Below are positions 1 through 8,165 of a stretch of DNA of 35,726 nucleotides, one piece after another. Source of the DNA: Nitrospira sp. (GTDB lineage Bacteria; Nitrospirota; Thermodesulfovibrionia; Thermodesulfovibrionales; SM23-35); contig VGWX01000019.1 of the NCBI GenBank assembly GCA_016873615.1, forward strand, positions 1 to 35,726, read 5' to 3'. How positions within the stretch are numbered: position 1 is the stretch's first letter; each line of letters begins with the position of its first letter. Both the position numbers and the translations under genes were made by a program. Below the pieces are notes generated by a model. It had not been told where the DNA came from and did no database searches. It was given only the letters and a program-made list of their open reading frames with translations.

Positions 1-140
1 GGTAAAGTTAATTCAGTATTTTCAAGCGCTTGTAAAATCCCTTTTTTACGCATGGCATTCAAGAGGTCGTCCCGACTCGTGTCGGGATCAGCTCCACCAT
101 ATAAATAAACCACCTGCGTGTCATTAAAATCCTCTAACAA
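1..140 (-). other. Open frame running off the left edge, possible gene fragment
   Basis: On the minus strand a frame is open from a TGA near 155 to position 1 and encodes about 50 residues (including QLLEDFND, VVYLYGG and LLNAMRKKG). The only start codon near its beginning is TTG at 138-140, without a ribosome-binding site. A palindromic half-repeat (66-89) lies inside the frame and supplies the residues DPDTSRDD. The composition looks protein-like, but I do not recognise a family. It may be the 5' part of a gene that lies mostly outside the window, or a decayed remnant. Confidence 0.25.
66..89. repeat. GTC-CCCGAC palindromic half-repeat
   Basis: CCCGAC-TCGT-GTCGGG forms a 6-bp stem with a 4-nt loop, preceded by GTCGT and followed by ATC. 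It resembles one arm of the GTCATT-type two-hairpin repeats at 25520-25580 and 34794-34885, which also run GTCATT, stem, 5-nt loop, stem, AATC. Confidence 0.45.
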
Positions 141-193
141 CTGTTGGAATGTTCAGAATTTTAAAATATGGAGATGAATTATAATATATCGTT

Positions 194-724
194 ATGTCAG
201 GCATAGCGATCTGGATAACCGGGCTGCCGGGGAGCGGGAAGAGTACGGCAGCGGATGAAATAAAAAAGCTCCATCCTGAATTTATCCTCCTCCGGATGGA
301 TGAATTGAGAAAAGTCGTCACACCTGAGCCGACATATTCTGATTCTGAAAGGGAGACAGTCTACAGGGCGCTGGTTTATCTTGCCGTGAAGCTCTCAGAA
401 GCCGGACACGATGTAATCATTGATGCTACCGGAAATCTCAGAAAATGGCGCGATCTTGCGCGGAATATGATCCCCCGATTCGCAGAGGTCTATCTCAAAT
501 GCCCTCTAAAAATATGCGTGGAGAGAGAAAAGGACAGGGTGAATACGCGCGAAGCGCCAAAGGATATTTATAAGAAAGGCGCTGCAGGCTCGCCCGTGCC
601 CGGCGTGAAAGTACCTTATGAAGAACCTTTGAATCCGGAAATCTTAATAGATACAGATAAAACTTCCATTGATGAGATAAGAAAAAGAATGGATCAGGAG
701 ATATTGCGGCTTAAAGGCTGCTAA
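194..724 (+). CDS. Adenylylsulfate kinase-like P-loop kinase (CysC-related)
   Basis: 176 residues, close to the size of stand-alone APS kinases. A Walker A motif GLPGSGKST sits at residues 10-18 and a C-terminal VPYEEP-LNPEILIDT stretch matches the CysC signature around the substrate lid, preceded by DIYKKGAAG, so membership of the APS kinase superfamily is clear. The middle differs from classical CysC: the DGDNIR-type APS-binding segment reads RMDELRK and is followed by VIIDATGN. The substrate may therefore not be APS, and a nucleotide or metabolite kinase paralogue is possible. No sulfate-assimilation gene is adjacent. There is no Shine-Dalgarno; a TATAAT (180-185) lies 8 nt before the ATG. 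The 3' end overlaps convergent lptD by 14 nt. Confidence 0.8.
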   Translation: MSGIAIWITGLPGSGKSTAADEIKKLHPEFILLRMDELRKVVTPEPTYSDSERETVYRALVYLAVKLSEAGHDVIIDATGNLRKWRDLARNMIPRFAEVYLKCPLKICVEREKDRVNTREAPKDIYKKGAAGSPVPGVKVPYEEPLNPEILIDTDKTSIDEIRKRMDQEILRLKGC

Positions 725-2699
725 GACTCTTGCTGATACCGGTCAGTTCAAGCATTACCCTTGCGTCAAAGTCCCCGGGCCTTTTGATGAATTCCATTAA
801 GACGCCCCAGCACTTGCTTAGATATTTGAGCTTCAGAGAGATTGCTTTTGTCTCGTGTTCAGTATTGTCATACCATATCCTGCTTTCAAGATAGAGGGGC
901 TTATATGGATGGATGGCAAGTCCTGCATTATAGTATGATATATCGTTCGTTCTGTTATATCTGTGACCGGCCATAACAGTTATTTCAGTGATTATTGGCA
1001 AGACAATATCTGAATTTGTACTCTCAACTTTTCCTGTATTCACATCATAGTCTGCATCAAACCGCACAGAAAGGGGGCTCTTTACTCCTACTTCCAGTTT
1101 TAGGGGGAGAAACGGTCTGTCTCCGTGCTCCGAATTAAATCCCTGTGAAATCCTGAATACCATAAGCTCTCCACGGCTGCTTATAATCCTGTTTAAGAAA
1201 GAAAGCTCAATCAGGGACGTCTTTTTAAACAGTTCAGTTGAATCGAATACCGGCAGATTATTTTCAGAATTTGTGATCAGTGAATAGCGTAACGAAGGCT
1301 CTACAATGTGCGTGAATGAGTTGTATTTCTTCAGGAACCGCGAATGGGCATCTATGATGTATTCCAGAGATTCCCTATGAGGAGAATTCTCATCGTCATC
1401 CTGGAGTGAATATACTGTTTCCCGCAACCCGAGTGTCTGTGAAATCACAATATCATTGCCAAAGAACTCATGCTGCAGTTTTGGAAAAACATCAAATCTA
1501 AACCCGTGAACGCCTTCGTCCCTCCAGAAATTTGAGACTGCGGTTGCCGCAGAAAACCAGAAATTGCCGATGTTGGTCGGGTGTAAGACAAAGCCTGCTT
1601 CAGGAAGTCTTTGTGAAGGTGTTTCAGTATTTTCTTTCAGGTCGATCCAGTACTGCGACATCAGATAAGCACGGGAGTTGGAAAATGGGATTATTATCTC
1701 TCCTGATGATTCAAGGAAACGGTTTGTACGGATATCGATTGAGGGATTGAACTCCCTGTAATAATCCTTTTCATGCACAATATTGACACTCAAAAACCCG
1801 TTGATTTTTTCTGAAGAGTACTGCTGGTGAAGCGCCCTGAATTCAACGAAGTCCTTATTAAGCTCGGTATCCCTTATGTGGTAAAGCCACCACTTGCCTT
1901 TAATATTTCCCGGTTCCACATATCTGTATTCTATGCCCTCACCGATACCCTTTTTGGTGTATTCATCAAAAATAAACGTTGCATCACGGTTCTCTGTTAT
2001 TGCCCAGAAGAAAGGCAGCGTTAAATGAAACCCCCTTAAATTACTGTAGCCTGCAGACGGCATGAGAAGTCCTGTTTTCCTCTCTGTTGTAATGGGGGCC
2101 AGGAGATATGGAGTATAGAAAACCGGCATGTCGCTGATACGAAATGTCACATCCCTTGCTTTTAATCTGTCACCGGCGATAGCGTCTATATTTTTACCTT
2201 TGAAACACCATGCGGCCGGCGCATCGCAAGTCGTGAAGGTAGCTTCAGGACTGACATAATAGTTCTCTCCTTTCTTTTCTATCTCTTTCCCTGATATATG
2301 GTAGTTGTCCTTTTTAAAGAGGATTTCTGCATCATGAAGGGCGCCTGTCTTTTTTTCGAGATTCAGATCAGCCCTGCTTGCTGTAATCGAAACCTCAGGA
2401 TCCTTATATCTTATATTCCCTTTAGCAACAAGCTCGTCCGACTGTTCGTTATATATCATTTCATCGGCTTCAACGACGATATCAGCTTTCTGAACCTTCA
2501 CATTGCCTTTAGCGCTGTAGGTAAATGTCTCCCTTTTGTATTCGAGGCTATCTGAAGTTATGGTTGTTTTCTCTTCAGCCAAACAACAGTGAACAGTAAA
2601 TAGTAGATAGTAGACAGGAAAAAGGAAAACTATAAAAATGATCCATTTAGTTTTTTTGCTGTTTACTGATACCTGTTTGCCGTCTACTGTCGTTCTCAT
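711..2699 (-). CDS. lptD: LPS-assembly protein LptD (OstA/Imp)
   Basis: 662 residues. A hydrophobic signal segment at about 20-41 precedes an N-terminal OstA/LptA-like beta-jellyroll domain (about 45-170; repeated short strands such as AKGNVKVQKADIVVEADEM) and a long LptD barrel domain with the typical entry region ISDMPVFYTPYL..P and frequent aromatic strand ends. It would insert LPS into the outer leaflet of the outer membrane as the LptDE translocon. It is the last gene of the minus-strand operon and its ATG overlaps the folC stop (ATGA, 2696-2699). The signal-peptide region is encoded by simple-sequence DNA (TACTATCTACTATTTACTG-like, about 2590-2625). At 662 aa it is shorter than E. coli LptD but normal for non-proteobacterial homologues. 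Confidence 0.9.
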   Translation of the reverse strand: MRTTVDGKQVSVNSKKTKWIIFIVFLFPVYYLLFTVHCCLAEEKTTITSDSLEYKRETFTYSAKGNVKVQKADIVVEADEMIYNEQSDELVAKGNIRYKDPEVSITASRADLNLEKKTGALHDAEILFKKDNYHISGKEIEKKGENYYVSPEATFTTCDAPAAWCFKGKNIDAIAGDRLKARDVTFRISDMPVFYTPYLLAPITTERKTGLLMPSAGYSNLRGFHLTLPFFWAITENRDATFIFDEYTKKGIGEGIEYRYVEPGNIKGKWWLYHIRDTELNKDFVEFRALHQQYSSEKINGFLSVNIVHEKDYYREFNPSIDIRTNRFLESSGEIIIPFSNSRAYLMSQYWIDLKENTETPSQRLPEAGFVLHPTNIGNFWFSAATAVSNFWRDEGVHGFRFDVFPKLQHEFFGNDIVISQTLGLRETVYSLQDDDENSPHRESLEYIIDAHSRFLKKYNSFTHIVEPSLRYSLITNSENNLPVFDSTELFKKTSLIELSFLNRIISSRGELMVFRISQGFNSEHGDRPFLPLKLEVGVKSPLSVRFDADYDVNTGKVESTNSDIVLPIITEITVMAGHRYNRTNDISYYNAGLAIHPYKPLYLESRIWYDNTEHETKAISLKLKYLSKCWGVLMEFIKRPGDFDARVMLELTGISKSLSSL

Positions 2700-4060
2700 T
2701 CTCTCAGTCTTGTCAGCACGCCTTTCTGTCCGAGCGCTTCCTTTGCTTCGCCTATTGTGTAGAATGAACCGGTAATTAAAACCAGTGATGAGTGATGAGT
2801 GATGAGTGATGAGTGATAACTTTTACGTATAGCTACATCAATAGCATCTTTTACCGTTGGCGCAATTCGCAGGTCAGAGAATCCTAATGACTGGGCGATA
2901 TCTGCAAGGTGTTCAGGTGAGGCTGCCCTGCTGTATGAAGGGGCAGTGAGAATCACCTCAGACGCCAATGGTAATAATGGTTCCATGATCCCTTTTATAT
3001 CTTTATCAGCCATAATGCCGAGTATAATTATAATCTTTTTGTATGTTTCGAGGAAGGTTCTTTTTAATGCCCTGGCAAGAGCGTCTGCAGCGGCAGGATT
3101 GTGGGCGGCATCAATGAGTATCGGTGGGTTTTCCTTAATGAACTCGAGCCTTCCCGGCCACTTTACTGCTGCAATGCCGTCTTTTATGCATTTGATTGTA
3201 TCTTTCCCATGACCCGGGAACCCGGAGACCCGGAGATTGTTCAGCACAATCCTTGCTGCCTTAATGGCAAGTGAGGCGTTCTGCATTTGGTGCGCACCTG
3301 TGAGCGGCAGGATCAGATCATGAATAGCAAAAGAATCGCTGTCCCGGTAATCAAAACATAAACCTGAAACATTTTCGCTTTTCAGCAGAGAAGAAAAATC
3401 CCTGCCATACAGATAAAGGTCGGCATGTTTTTCATCTGCAGTCATTTTAATAACATCCAATGCCTCTCTGTCCTGATATGATATTACAGCAGGAACATCT
3501 TCTTTTATAATGCCTGCTTTCTCCCTGGCAATTTCTCTGAGTGTATCTCCGAGAAACTCTTTATGGTCATAGCCGATGTTTGTAATGACAGAGACTTCAG
3601 GCATAATGATATTTGTAGCATCGAGCCTTCCACCCATGCCGACTTCCATGACAGCTATATCTATTTCCTTCCTTTTGAAATACAGCATGGCTATTGCAGT
3701 AACGACTTCAAAAAAAGTGGGAGAAAACTCATCAAGAGCTGAAACAATATCCCTGATCTCCGCAGCTATGCTTATAACATCATTTCCGGTTATCTCTTCT
3801 CCATTAACCCTTATCCTCTCTGTGAAACTGATAAGGTGTGGTGATGTAAAGAGGCCGACAGTGAAACCAGCGGTCTGGAGGACAGAGGCAATAATAGCTG
3901 AGGTGGAACCTTTGCCGTTTGTGCCTCCAATATGAACGGCAAGAAATGATTTGTGAGGGTTATGAAAAGCTGAAAGAAGTCTGTTTATGTTCTGAAGCCC
4001 GAATTTTATGCCGTGTTTCTGGAGGTTATAGAGGTGCCGGATTGTCTCATCGTAATTCAT
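2696..4060 (-). CDS. folC: Bifunctional folylpolyglutamate/dihydrofolate synthase
   Basis: 454 residues. The ATP-binding loop is GGTNGKGST near residues 45-53, followed by the Mur-ligase-family signatures FTSPHL, ITNIGYDH and a C-terminal DAAHNP motif. It adds glutamate to (dihydro)pteroate and folates in the cytosol. It is coupled to accD upstream and lptD downstream by ATGA overlaps. The C-terminal domain contains the odd insertion SYHSSLITHHSSLVLITG, encoded by five tandem 7-bp units (2784-2818) just before the conserved beta strand VLITGSFYTIGEA. Gain or loss of a single unit would shift the frame of the last roughly 30 residues. Confidence 0.95.
   Translation of the reverse strand: MNYDETIRHLYNLQKHGIKFGLQNINRLLSAFHNPHKSFLAVHIGGTNGKGSTSAIIASVLQTAGFTVGLFTSPHLISFTERIRVNGEEITGNDVISIAAEIRDIVSALDEFSPTFFEVVTAIAMLYFKRKEIDIAVMEVGMGGRLDATNIIMPEVSVITNIGYDHKEFLGDTLREIAREKAGIIKEDVPAVISYQDREALDVIKMTADEKHADLYLYGRDFSSLLKSENVSGLCFDYRDSDSFAIHDLILPLTGAHQMQNASLAIKAARIVLNNLRVSGFPGHGKDTIKCIKDGIAAVKWPGRLEFIKENPPILIDAAHNPAAADALARALKRTFLETYKKIIIILGIMADKDIKGIMEPLLPLASEVILTAPSYSRAASPEHLADIAQSLGFSDLRIAPTVKDAIDVAIRKSYHSSLITHHSSLVLITGSFYTIGEAKEALGQKGVLTRLRE
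2784..2818. repeat. Five tandem 7-bp repeats inside folC
   Basis: Plus-strand unit AGTGATG occurs four times, followed by AGTGATA. Seven is not a multiple of three, so slippage by one unit is a frameshift. On the coding strand the repeat reads TCATCACTCATCACT and encodes a low-complexity SSLITHHSSL stretch. Confidence 0.9.
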
Positions 4061-4890
4061 ATGAGAAGTTCAAAGATTTTAGCAAGGGTTTCCTTCAGTA
4101 TTTTCCGGTCTACGACCATATCGATAAGTCCGTGTTCGAGCAGAAAATCTGCTCTCTGGAAATCATCCGGGAGTGGTTGTTTGATAGTCTGTTCGATTAC
4201 CCGCGGACCTGCAAAGCCTATCAGACTTTTTGGTTCAGCAATGATGATATCACCCAATGAGGCAAAGCTTGCGGTGACACCGCCGAACGTAGGGTCGCAT
4301 AAGATTGATATATAGAGGATGCCGTTGTCTTTCAGCCTGCCGATAGACGCAGAGGCTTTTGCCATCTGCATAAGAGAAAATATGCCTTCCTGCATGCGTG
4401 CGCCGCCGGAAGACGCAATAGAAATAAACGGCTGCTTTTTTTCGATTGACCTTTCTGCCGCCCTTGATACCTTTTCACCCACAACTGATCCCATGCTCCC
4501 GCCCATGAATGAAAAATCCATGATAATAAGACTGACCGGATACCCTTTTATCAATGCGTCTCCTGAAACGACAGCCTCTTTAAGACCGCTCTTTTTCTGG
4601 TTTTCCTTCAATCTGTCTTTGTATGAGATGGAGTCTTTAAAATGCAGAGGATCGACTGATGACAGGTTTTCATCGATCTCGACAAAGCTTCCTTCATCAA
4701 CGAGGAGTTTCAATCGTTCACGCGCGCTTATCCTGAAATGATAATTGCATTTAGGGCATATCTTGAGGTTCTTTTCTATCTCTTTTTTGTATATGATTTC
4801 TTTGCAGCCGTCGCACTTTACCCAGAGTCCCTCCGGAGTTTTGCCCTTTTTGTCGGTTCGTATTTCTTTTGTCTTTTTAAACCATGCCAT
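4057..4890 (-). CDS. accD: Acetyl-CoA carboxylase carboxyltransferase subunit beta
   Basis: 277 residues, standard length. An N-terminal zinc ribbon (C26, C29, C45, C48) precedes the crotonase-type carboxyltransferase fold with SIASSGGARMQEG and GGVTASFASLGDI, the oxyanion-hole and CoA-binding elements. With AccA (not in this window) it transfers carboxyl from carboxybiotin to acetyl-CoA to make malonyl-CoA. The stop overlaps the folC start (ATGA). It starts 53 nt after the upstream HD-GYP gene. The order trpA-accD-folC is seen in many bacteria; here a signalling gene interrupts it. Confidence 0.95.
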   Translation of the reverse strand: MAWFKKTKEIRTDKKGKTPEGLWVKCDGCKEIIYKKEIEKNLKICPKCNYHFRISARERLKLLVDEGSFVEIDENLSSVDPLHFKDSISYKDRLKENQKKSGLKEAVVSGDALIKGYPVSLIIMDFSFMGGSMGSVVGEKVSRAAERSIEKKQPFISIASSGGARMQEGIFSLMQMAKASASIGRLKDNGILYISILCDPTFGGVTASFASLGDIIIAEPKSLIGFAGPRVIEQTIKQPLPDDFQRADFLLEHGLIDMVVDRKILKETLAKIFELLI

Positions 4891-4943
4891 TTTGTTATCC
4901 TAAGCAATCATTATCCGGCAGCTGCAGTCCTGAAAGCCAGGGA

Positions 4944-6059
4944 TCAGCCTGCATTCTCTCCGGAAGATGAAACAGTGAATTTCTGTTCCTGGTAAAGCTT
5001 TATAAAAGCATCAACTATCACTTCGTCGAATTGTATGCCGGAATTCATCTTTAATTCCTTCAAAGCATTCTCAACGCTTAGCGCATCCCTGTAAGGTCTG
5101 TCTGAAGTAATTGCATCAAAAGTATCCGCTACCGCAATTATTTTTGCTATGACCGGGATATCATCATTTTTCAGACTGTCCGGATACCCCTTGCCGTCCA
5201 CCCTTTCATGGTGGCCCCGGACGCCCGGTATCACATCTTTCAGCTGCCTGATATGACTCAGTATCTCAGCCCCATATTTGGAATGCAGGATCATTTTCCC
5301 AAACTCCTCACGGTTCAGTCTGCCTCTTTTCAAAAGGACAGCATCACTGACGCCTATTTTACCAACATCATGGAGTATAGCAGCAAGCCTGAGGTCCTCG
5401 ATGTCTTTTTTTGAAAGACCTATAGATTCCCCGATCATGATGCTGTAATTCATTACTCTCCTCGTGTGACCTCCTGTATAGTGATCTCTTTTTTCGATTG
5501 TCTCTGCAAGGGCCTCAGCCGTGCCATAGAATGTGTCCTTCAATTCATGATAGAGGTTTGCATTCTCGATCGCTATCGCTACCTGGTTTGCAAGGGCTGA
5601 GAGAACCTCTTTATCGTCATCGCTGAAGACGCCCTTCTTTTTGTTTATCGCTTCGAGAACGCCAAGAACCCGGTCTTTTGATTTTACAGGGACACATACC
5701 ATATTCTTTGTCTTAAATTTGCTTTTTATATCAGGCATCTTGAAAAACCTGGGGTCTGACTGCACATCATCAATTATTATGCATTCCCCTTTTTCCATAA
5801 CCCAGCCTGCAATCCCCTGACCTTTCTTGATCCTGACCTCTTTTACCATGTTTCCCTTATCACCGAGGGCAACCTCAAAAAAAAGGTCGCCTGATTCCTG
5901 GTCGGCAAGGATGAGACTGCCGGCCTCTGCCTCCGCAAGCTTCATGGCTGCCTCAATTGCGCGTTTCCTTATTTCAGCCGTATCAAGTGATGAGTTTATA
6001 AGAGAGGAAAGCTCCATCAGTGTTTTTAACTGTTCAAGTTTTCTCAGGATTGAATTCAT
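4944..6059 (-). CDS. GAF-HD-GYP phosphodiesterase (cyclic di-GMP type)
   Basis: 371 residues. An N-terminal GAF sensor domain (about 15-165, beginning LEQLKTLMELSSLINSS) is linked by a helix to an HD-GYP domain (about 180-350). The latter shows the metal-binding HDVGKIG motif, the paired HH-ERVDGKGYP motif and VADTFDAITSDRPYR. HD-GYP proteins hydrolyse c-di-GMP (some act on cGAMP). No transmembrane segment is visible, so it should be cytosolic. It lies between trpA (4-nt ATGA overlap, 6056-6059) and accD, an unusual place for a second-messenger enzyme. The GAF ligand cannot be read from sequence. Confidence 0.9.
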   Translation of the reverse strand: MNSILRKLEQLKTLMELSSLINSSLDTAEIRKRAIEAAMKLAEAEAGSLILADQESGDLFFEVALGDKGNMVKEVRIKKGQGIAGWVMEKGECIIIDDVQSDPRFFKMPDIKSKFKTKNMVCVPVKSKDRVLGVLEAINKKKGVFSDDDKEVLSALANQVAIAIENANLYHELKDTFYGTAEALAETIEKRDHYTGGHTRRVMNYSIMIGESIGLSKKDIEDLRLAAILHDVGKIGVSDAVLLKRGRLNREEFGKMILHSKYGAEILSHIRQLKDVIPGVRGHHERVDGKGYPDSLKNDDIPVIAKIIAVADTFDAITSDRPYRDALSVENALKELKMNSGIQFDEVIVDAFIKLYQEQKFTVSSSGENAG

Positions 6060-6835
6060 ATGATTGCTTTGCGAAGATTCAAAAGATAGCTCTTTAGCTC
6101 ATCGGGATTTTCATGAGCTTTCCTGACAATGGCGCTTCCTACAATAACTCCGTCAGATACCTTTGCGACTGCCGAAGCATTTTCAGGATTGGAAACGCCA
6201 AATCCGACAGCTAACGGCTTATCCGTATATCTTTTAATGTTTGATATCAAAGTGTCCATCGATCCATCGAACAAAAGGCCGGCTCCTGTTATGCCTGTGA
6301 TGGAAACGTAATATATGAAACCAGTTGAAGCCTTTGCCACTTTTTTTATCCTGTCTTCTGTTGAGGTTGGCGCAAGAAGGAAGATCGTATCAAGAGCTGC
6401 CTTTCTCGCAAGCAGAATGAAATCTCCAGCTTCATCAGGCGGCAGATCAGGGATAATCACACCGTCAACCCCTGCAACCCTTGCATCTTTTATGAAACTC
6501 TCCATGCCATATTTGAATACAGGGTTGAAGTAAGTCATAAGAGCGAGCGGTATCTGAGTGAAAAATCTCAGCTCTTTAACATGAGAGACGACCTTTCTTA
6601 AGGTAACCTTATTTTTCAGGGCCCTTTCCGAGGCGCGCTGGATGACAGGCCCATCTGCAAGAGGGTCTGAAAAAGGCACGCCCAATTCGACTATATCCGC
6701 TCCGCATTCCTCGAAAAGAAGCACGATATCCTTTGTCTTTTCCAGGGAAGGATCACCGGACATGATATAAGGAATAAAGGCCTTTTTCCCTTCCTTCTGT
6801 AATCGTTTAAATGTTTCTGAAATCCTTGTTCTCAC
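6056..6835 (-). CDS. trpA: Tryptophan synthase alpha chain
   Basis: 259 residues, full length. It carries the alpha-subunit signature [17 protein letters not shown] with the catalytic Glu and Asp, and a phosphate-binding [10 protein letters not shown] and [11 protein letters not shown] near the C-terminus. It cleaves indole-3-glycerol phosphate to indole and glyceraldehyde-3-phosphate and channels indole to TrpB. Its ATG overlaps the trpB stop (6832-6835) and its stop overlaps the HD-GYP start, so all three are probably translationally coupled. Confidence 0.97.
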   Translation of the reverse strand: MRTRISETFKRLQKEGKKAFIPYIMSGDPSLEKTKDIVLLFEECGADIVELGVPFSDPLADGPVIQRASERALKNKVTLRKVVSHVKELRFFTQIPLALMTYFNPVFKYGMESFIKDARVAGVDGVIIPDLPPDEAGDFILLARKAALDTIFLLAPTSTEDRIKKVAKASTGFIYYVSITGITGAGLLFDGSMDTLISNIKRYTDKPLAVGFGVSNPENASAVAKVSDGVIVGSAIVRKAHENPDELKSYLLNLRKAII

Positions 6836-8046
6836 AACTCTATCCCCTTAATACGCGCAACCTGCTGGACATCCTTGTCTCCCCTTCCGGAAAGATTCAC
6901 AAGAACAATTGCATCTTTGGAAAGCATAGGCGCAAGTTTGATCGCCTCTGCAACTGCATGGGCGGATTCCAGCGCAGGGATGATGCCTTCAGTTTTTGAA
7001 AGAAGCTCAAAGGCGTGCAATGCTTCATCATCAGTGGCATATGTATATTGAACCCGTTCCGTATCCTTCAGGAAAGGGTGTTCCGGACCTATGGATGCAT
7101 AATCAAGGCCTGCTGATACAGAATGTGTCCCAAGGACATTTCCGTCGTCGTCCTGCAGGAGATAGCTTTTGCATCCCTGAAATACGCCGACAGAACCGCC
7201 TGCAAACCGTGCAGCGTGTTCTCCTGTCCCTATCCCTTTGCCGCCCGCCTCGACCCCTGTCATTTTCACATTGTCGTCATTCAGGAATTCGTAGAAAAGT
7301 CCCATTGAATTGCTTCCACCGCCAACACAGGCGATGAGATAATCAGGCAGTCTTCCCTCTGCATTGAGTATTTGTCTCTTTGCCTCTTTCCCGATGACAG
7401 ATTGGAAATCCCTGACCATGACAGGGAATGGATGGGGACCGAATACTGTCCCAAGCACATAATGTGTTGTACGGACATTTGTGGTCCAGTCACGCAAGGC
7501 ATCATTGATCGCATCTTTAAGTGTCTTTGAGCCGGTCGAGACCCCGGTTACCTTTGCTCCAAGAAGTCTCATTCTGAAAACATTCAGGGACTGTCTTTTC
7601 ATATCCTCTGTACCCATATAGATTTCACACTCCAGACCGACAAGTGAGGCCCCTGTTGCAGTGGCTACTCCGTGCTGACCTGCGCCAGTCTCGGCAATCA
7701 CTCTTTTCTTTCCCATCTTTTTTGCAAGCAACACCTGGCCGACAGCATTATTGATCTTGTGAGCGCCAGTATGTGCAAGGTCCTCACGTTTCAGATAGAT
7801 TTTTGCCCCTTTAAGGTATTCGGTAATCCGCCGTGCAAAATACAGTGGTGTGGGTCTCCCAATATATGTTTTCTGGAGATGGCCGAGTTCTCTCAGGAAA
7901 TCCCTGTCTTTTTTTATTTGATGGAACGCATCCTCCAGTTCCCTGAGAGCCGGCATAAGGGTTTCAGGCACAAAGCGGCCTCCGTATATGCCGAAATATC
8001 CTTTTCTGTCAGGTAATTTTTTAATCGTAACCTCCAAAAGAATCAA
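6832..8046 (-). CDS. trpB: Tryptophan synthase beta chain (start codon uncertain, probably ATT at 8025)
   Basis: Up to 404 residues. The PLP lysine is in [11 protein letters not shown], the indole tunnel/ammonia site in AETGAGQHG, and the PLP phosphate loop in [10 protein letters not shown]. The enzyme condenses indole with serine to tryptophan. The start is odd. No ATG or GTG is available; TTG codons at 8044-8046 and 8035-8037 have no upstream ribosome-binding site. A strong GGAGG (8031-8035) lies 5 nt before ATT at 8023-8025, giving (M)[17 protein letters not shown], which agrees with the usual N-terminus of the family. I list the longest frame but favour ATT. It is the first gene of the operon, behind the promoter at 8067-8095. 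Confidence 0.95.
   Translation of the reverse strand: MILLEVTIKKLPDRKGYFGIYGGRFVPETLMPALRELEDAFHQIKKDRDFLRELGHLQKTYIGRPTPLYFARRITEYLKGAKIYLKREDLAHTGAHKINNAVGQVLLAKKMGKKRVIAETGAGQHGVATATGASLVGLECEIYMGTEDMKRQSLNVFRMRLLGAKVTGVSTGSKTLKDAINDALRDWTTNVRTTHYVLGTVFGPHPFPVMVRDFQSVIGKEAKRQILNAEGRLPDYLIACVGGGSNSMGLFYEFLNDDNVKMTGVEAGGKGIGTGEHAARFAGGSVGVFQGCKSYLLQDDDGNVLGTHSVSAGLDYASIGPEHPFLKDTERVQYTYATDDEALHAFELLSKTEGIIPALESAHAVAEAIKLAPMLSKDAIVLVNLSGRGDKDVQQVARIKGIEL
8031..8035 (-). promoter_or_regulatory. trpB ribosome-binding site pointing to an ATT start
   Basis: GGAGG on the minus strand, 5 nt upstream of ATT (8023-8025) and followed by AAAAAATTACCTGAC (KKLPD). The upstream TTG codons lie within or before this sequence, so they cannot use it. 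Confidence 0.6.
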
Positions 8047-8066
8047 AACTGTTTTATTAAATAAAT

Positions 8067-8098
8067 ATTATAGCCGATGTATTGCAAATATTACATCG
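8067..8098 (-). promoter_or_regulatory. Promoter of the trpB operon with overlapping inverted repeat
   Basis: A TATAAT -10 box (8067-8072) places the start near 8060. A perfect 7-bp inverted repeat CGATGTA-N10-TACATCG (8075-8098) covers the spacer and the weak -35 region (TGTAAT, 8090-8095). An inverted repeat in this position is what a repressor operator would look like. I cannot match it to a known TrpR box, and I see no leader peptide or attenuator. Confidence 0.5.
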
Positions 8099-8129
8099 AT
8101 TCAATCGCTCATGAAATCCTTTTCAGTGT

Positions 8130-8159
8130 TTGACATATAAGGGAGTATATTTTTATACT
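8130..8159 (+). promoter_or_regulatory. Sigma-70 promoter of the DUF3842-cooT genes
   Basis: TTGACA (8130-8135), an 18-nt spacer and TATACT (8154-8159). Six nt separate the -10 from the GTG at 8166, so the transcript should start at or beside the start codon. The TTG at 8130 that could be taken as a start codon is part of the -35 box. Confidence 0.75.
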
Positions 8160-8165
8160 TATTTT

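Noticed and set aside
124-321. 65-residue minus-strand frame overlapping the APS-kinase-like gene
   Set aside because: Antisense to a convincing P-loop gene, with no ribosome-binding site and no protein-like motif.
2784-2818. CRISPR or minisatellite array
   Set aside because: Contiguous 7-bp units with no spacers, inside folC; no cas genes in the window.
8026-8072. Trp leader peptide/attenuator or T-box before trpB
   Set aside because: The predicted leader is only about 35 nt, with no Trp codons and no terminator hairpin.
8130-8165. TTG start at 8130 for the DUF3842 gene
   Set aside because: The TTG is part of a TTGACA -35 box and the extra residues are not family-like; GTG 8166 restores the canonical N-terminus.
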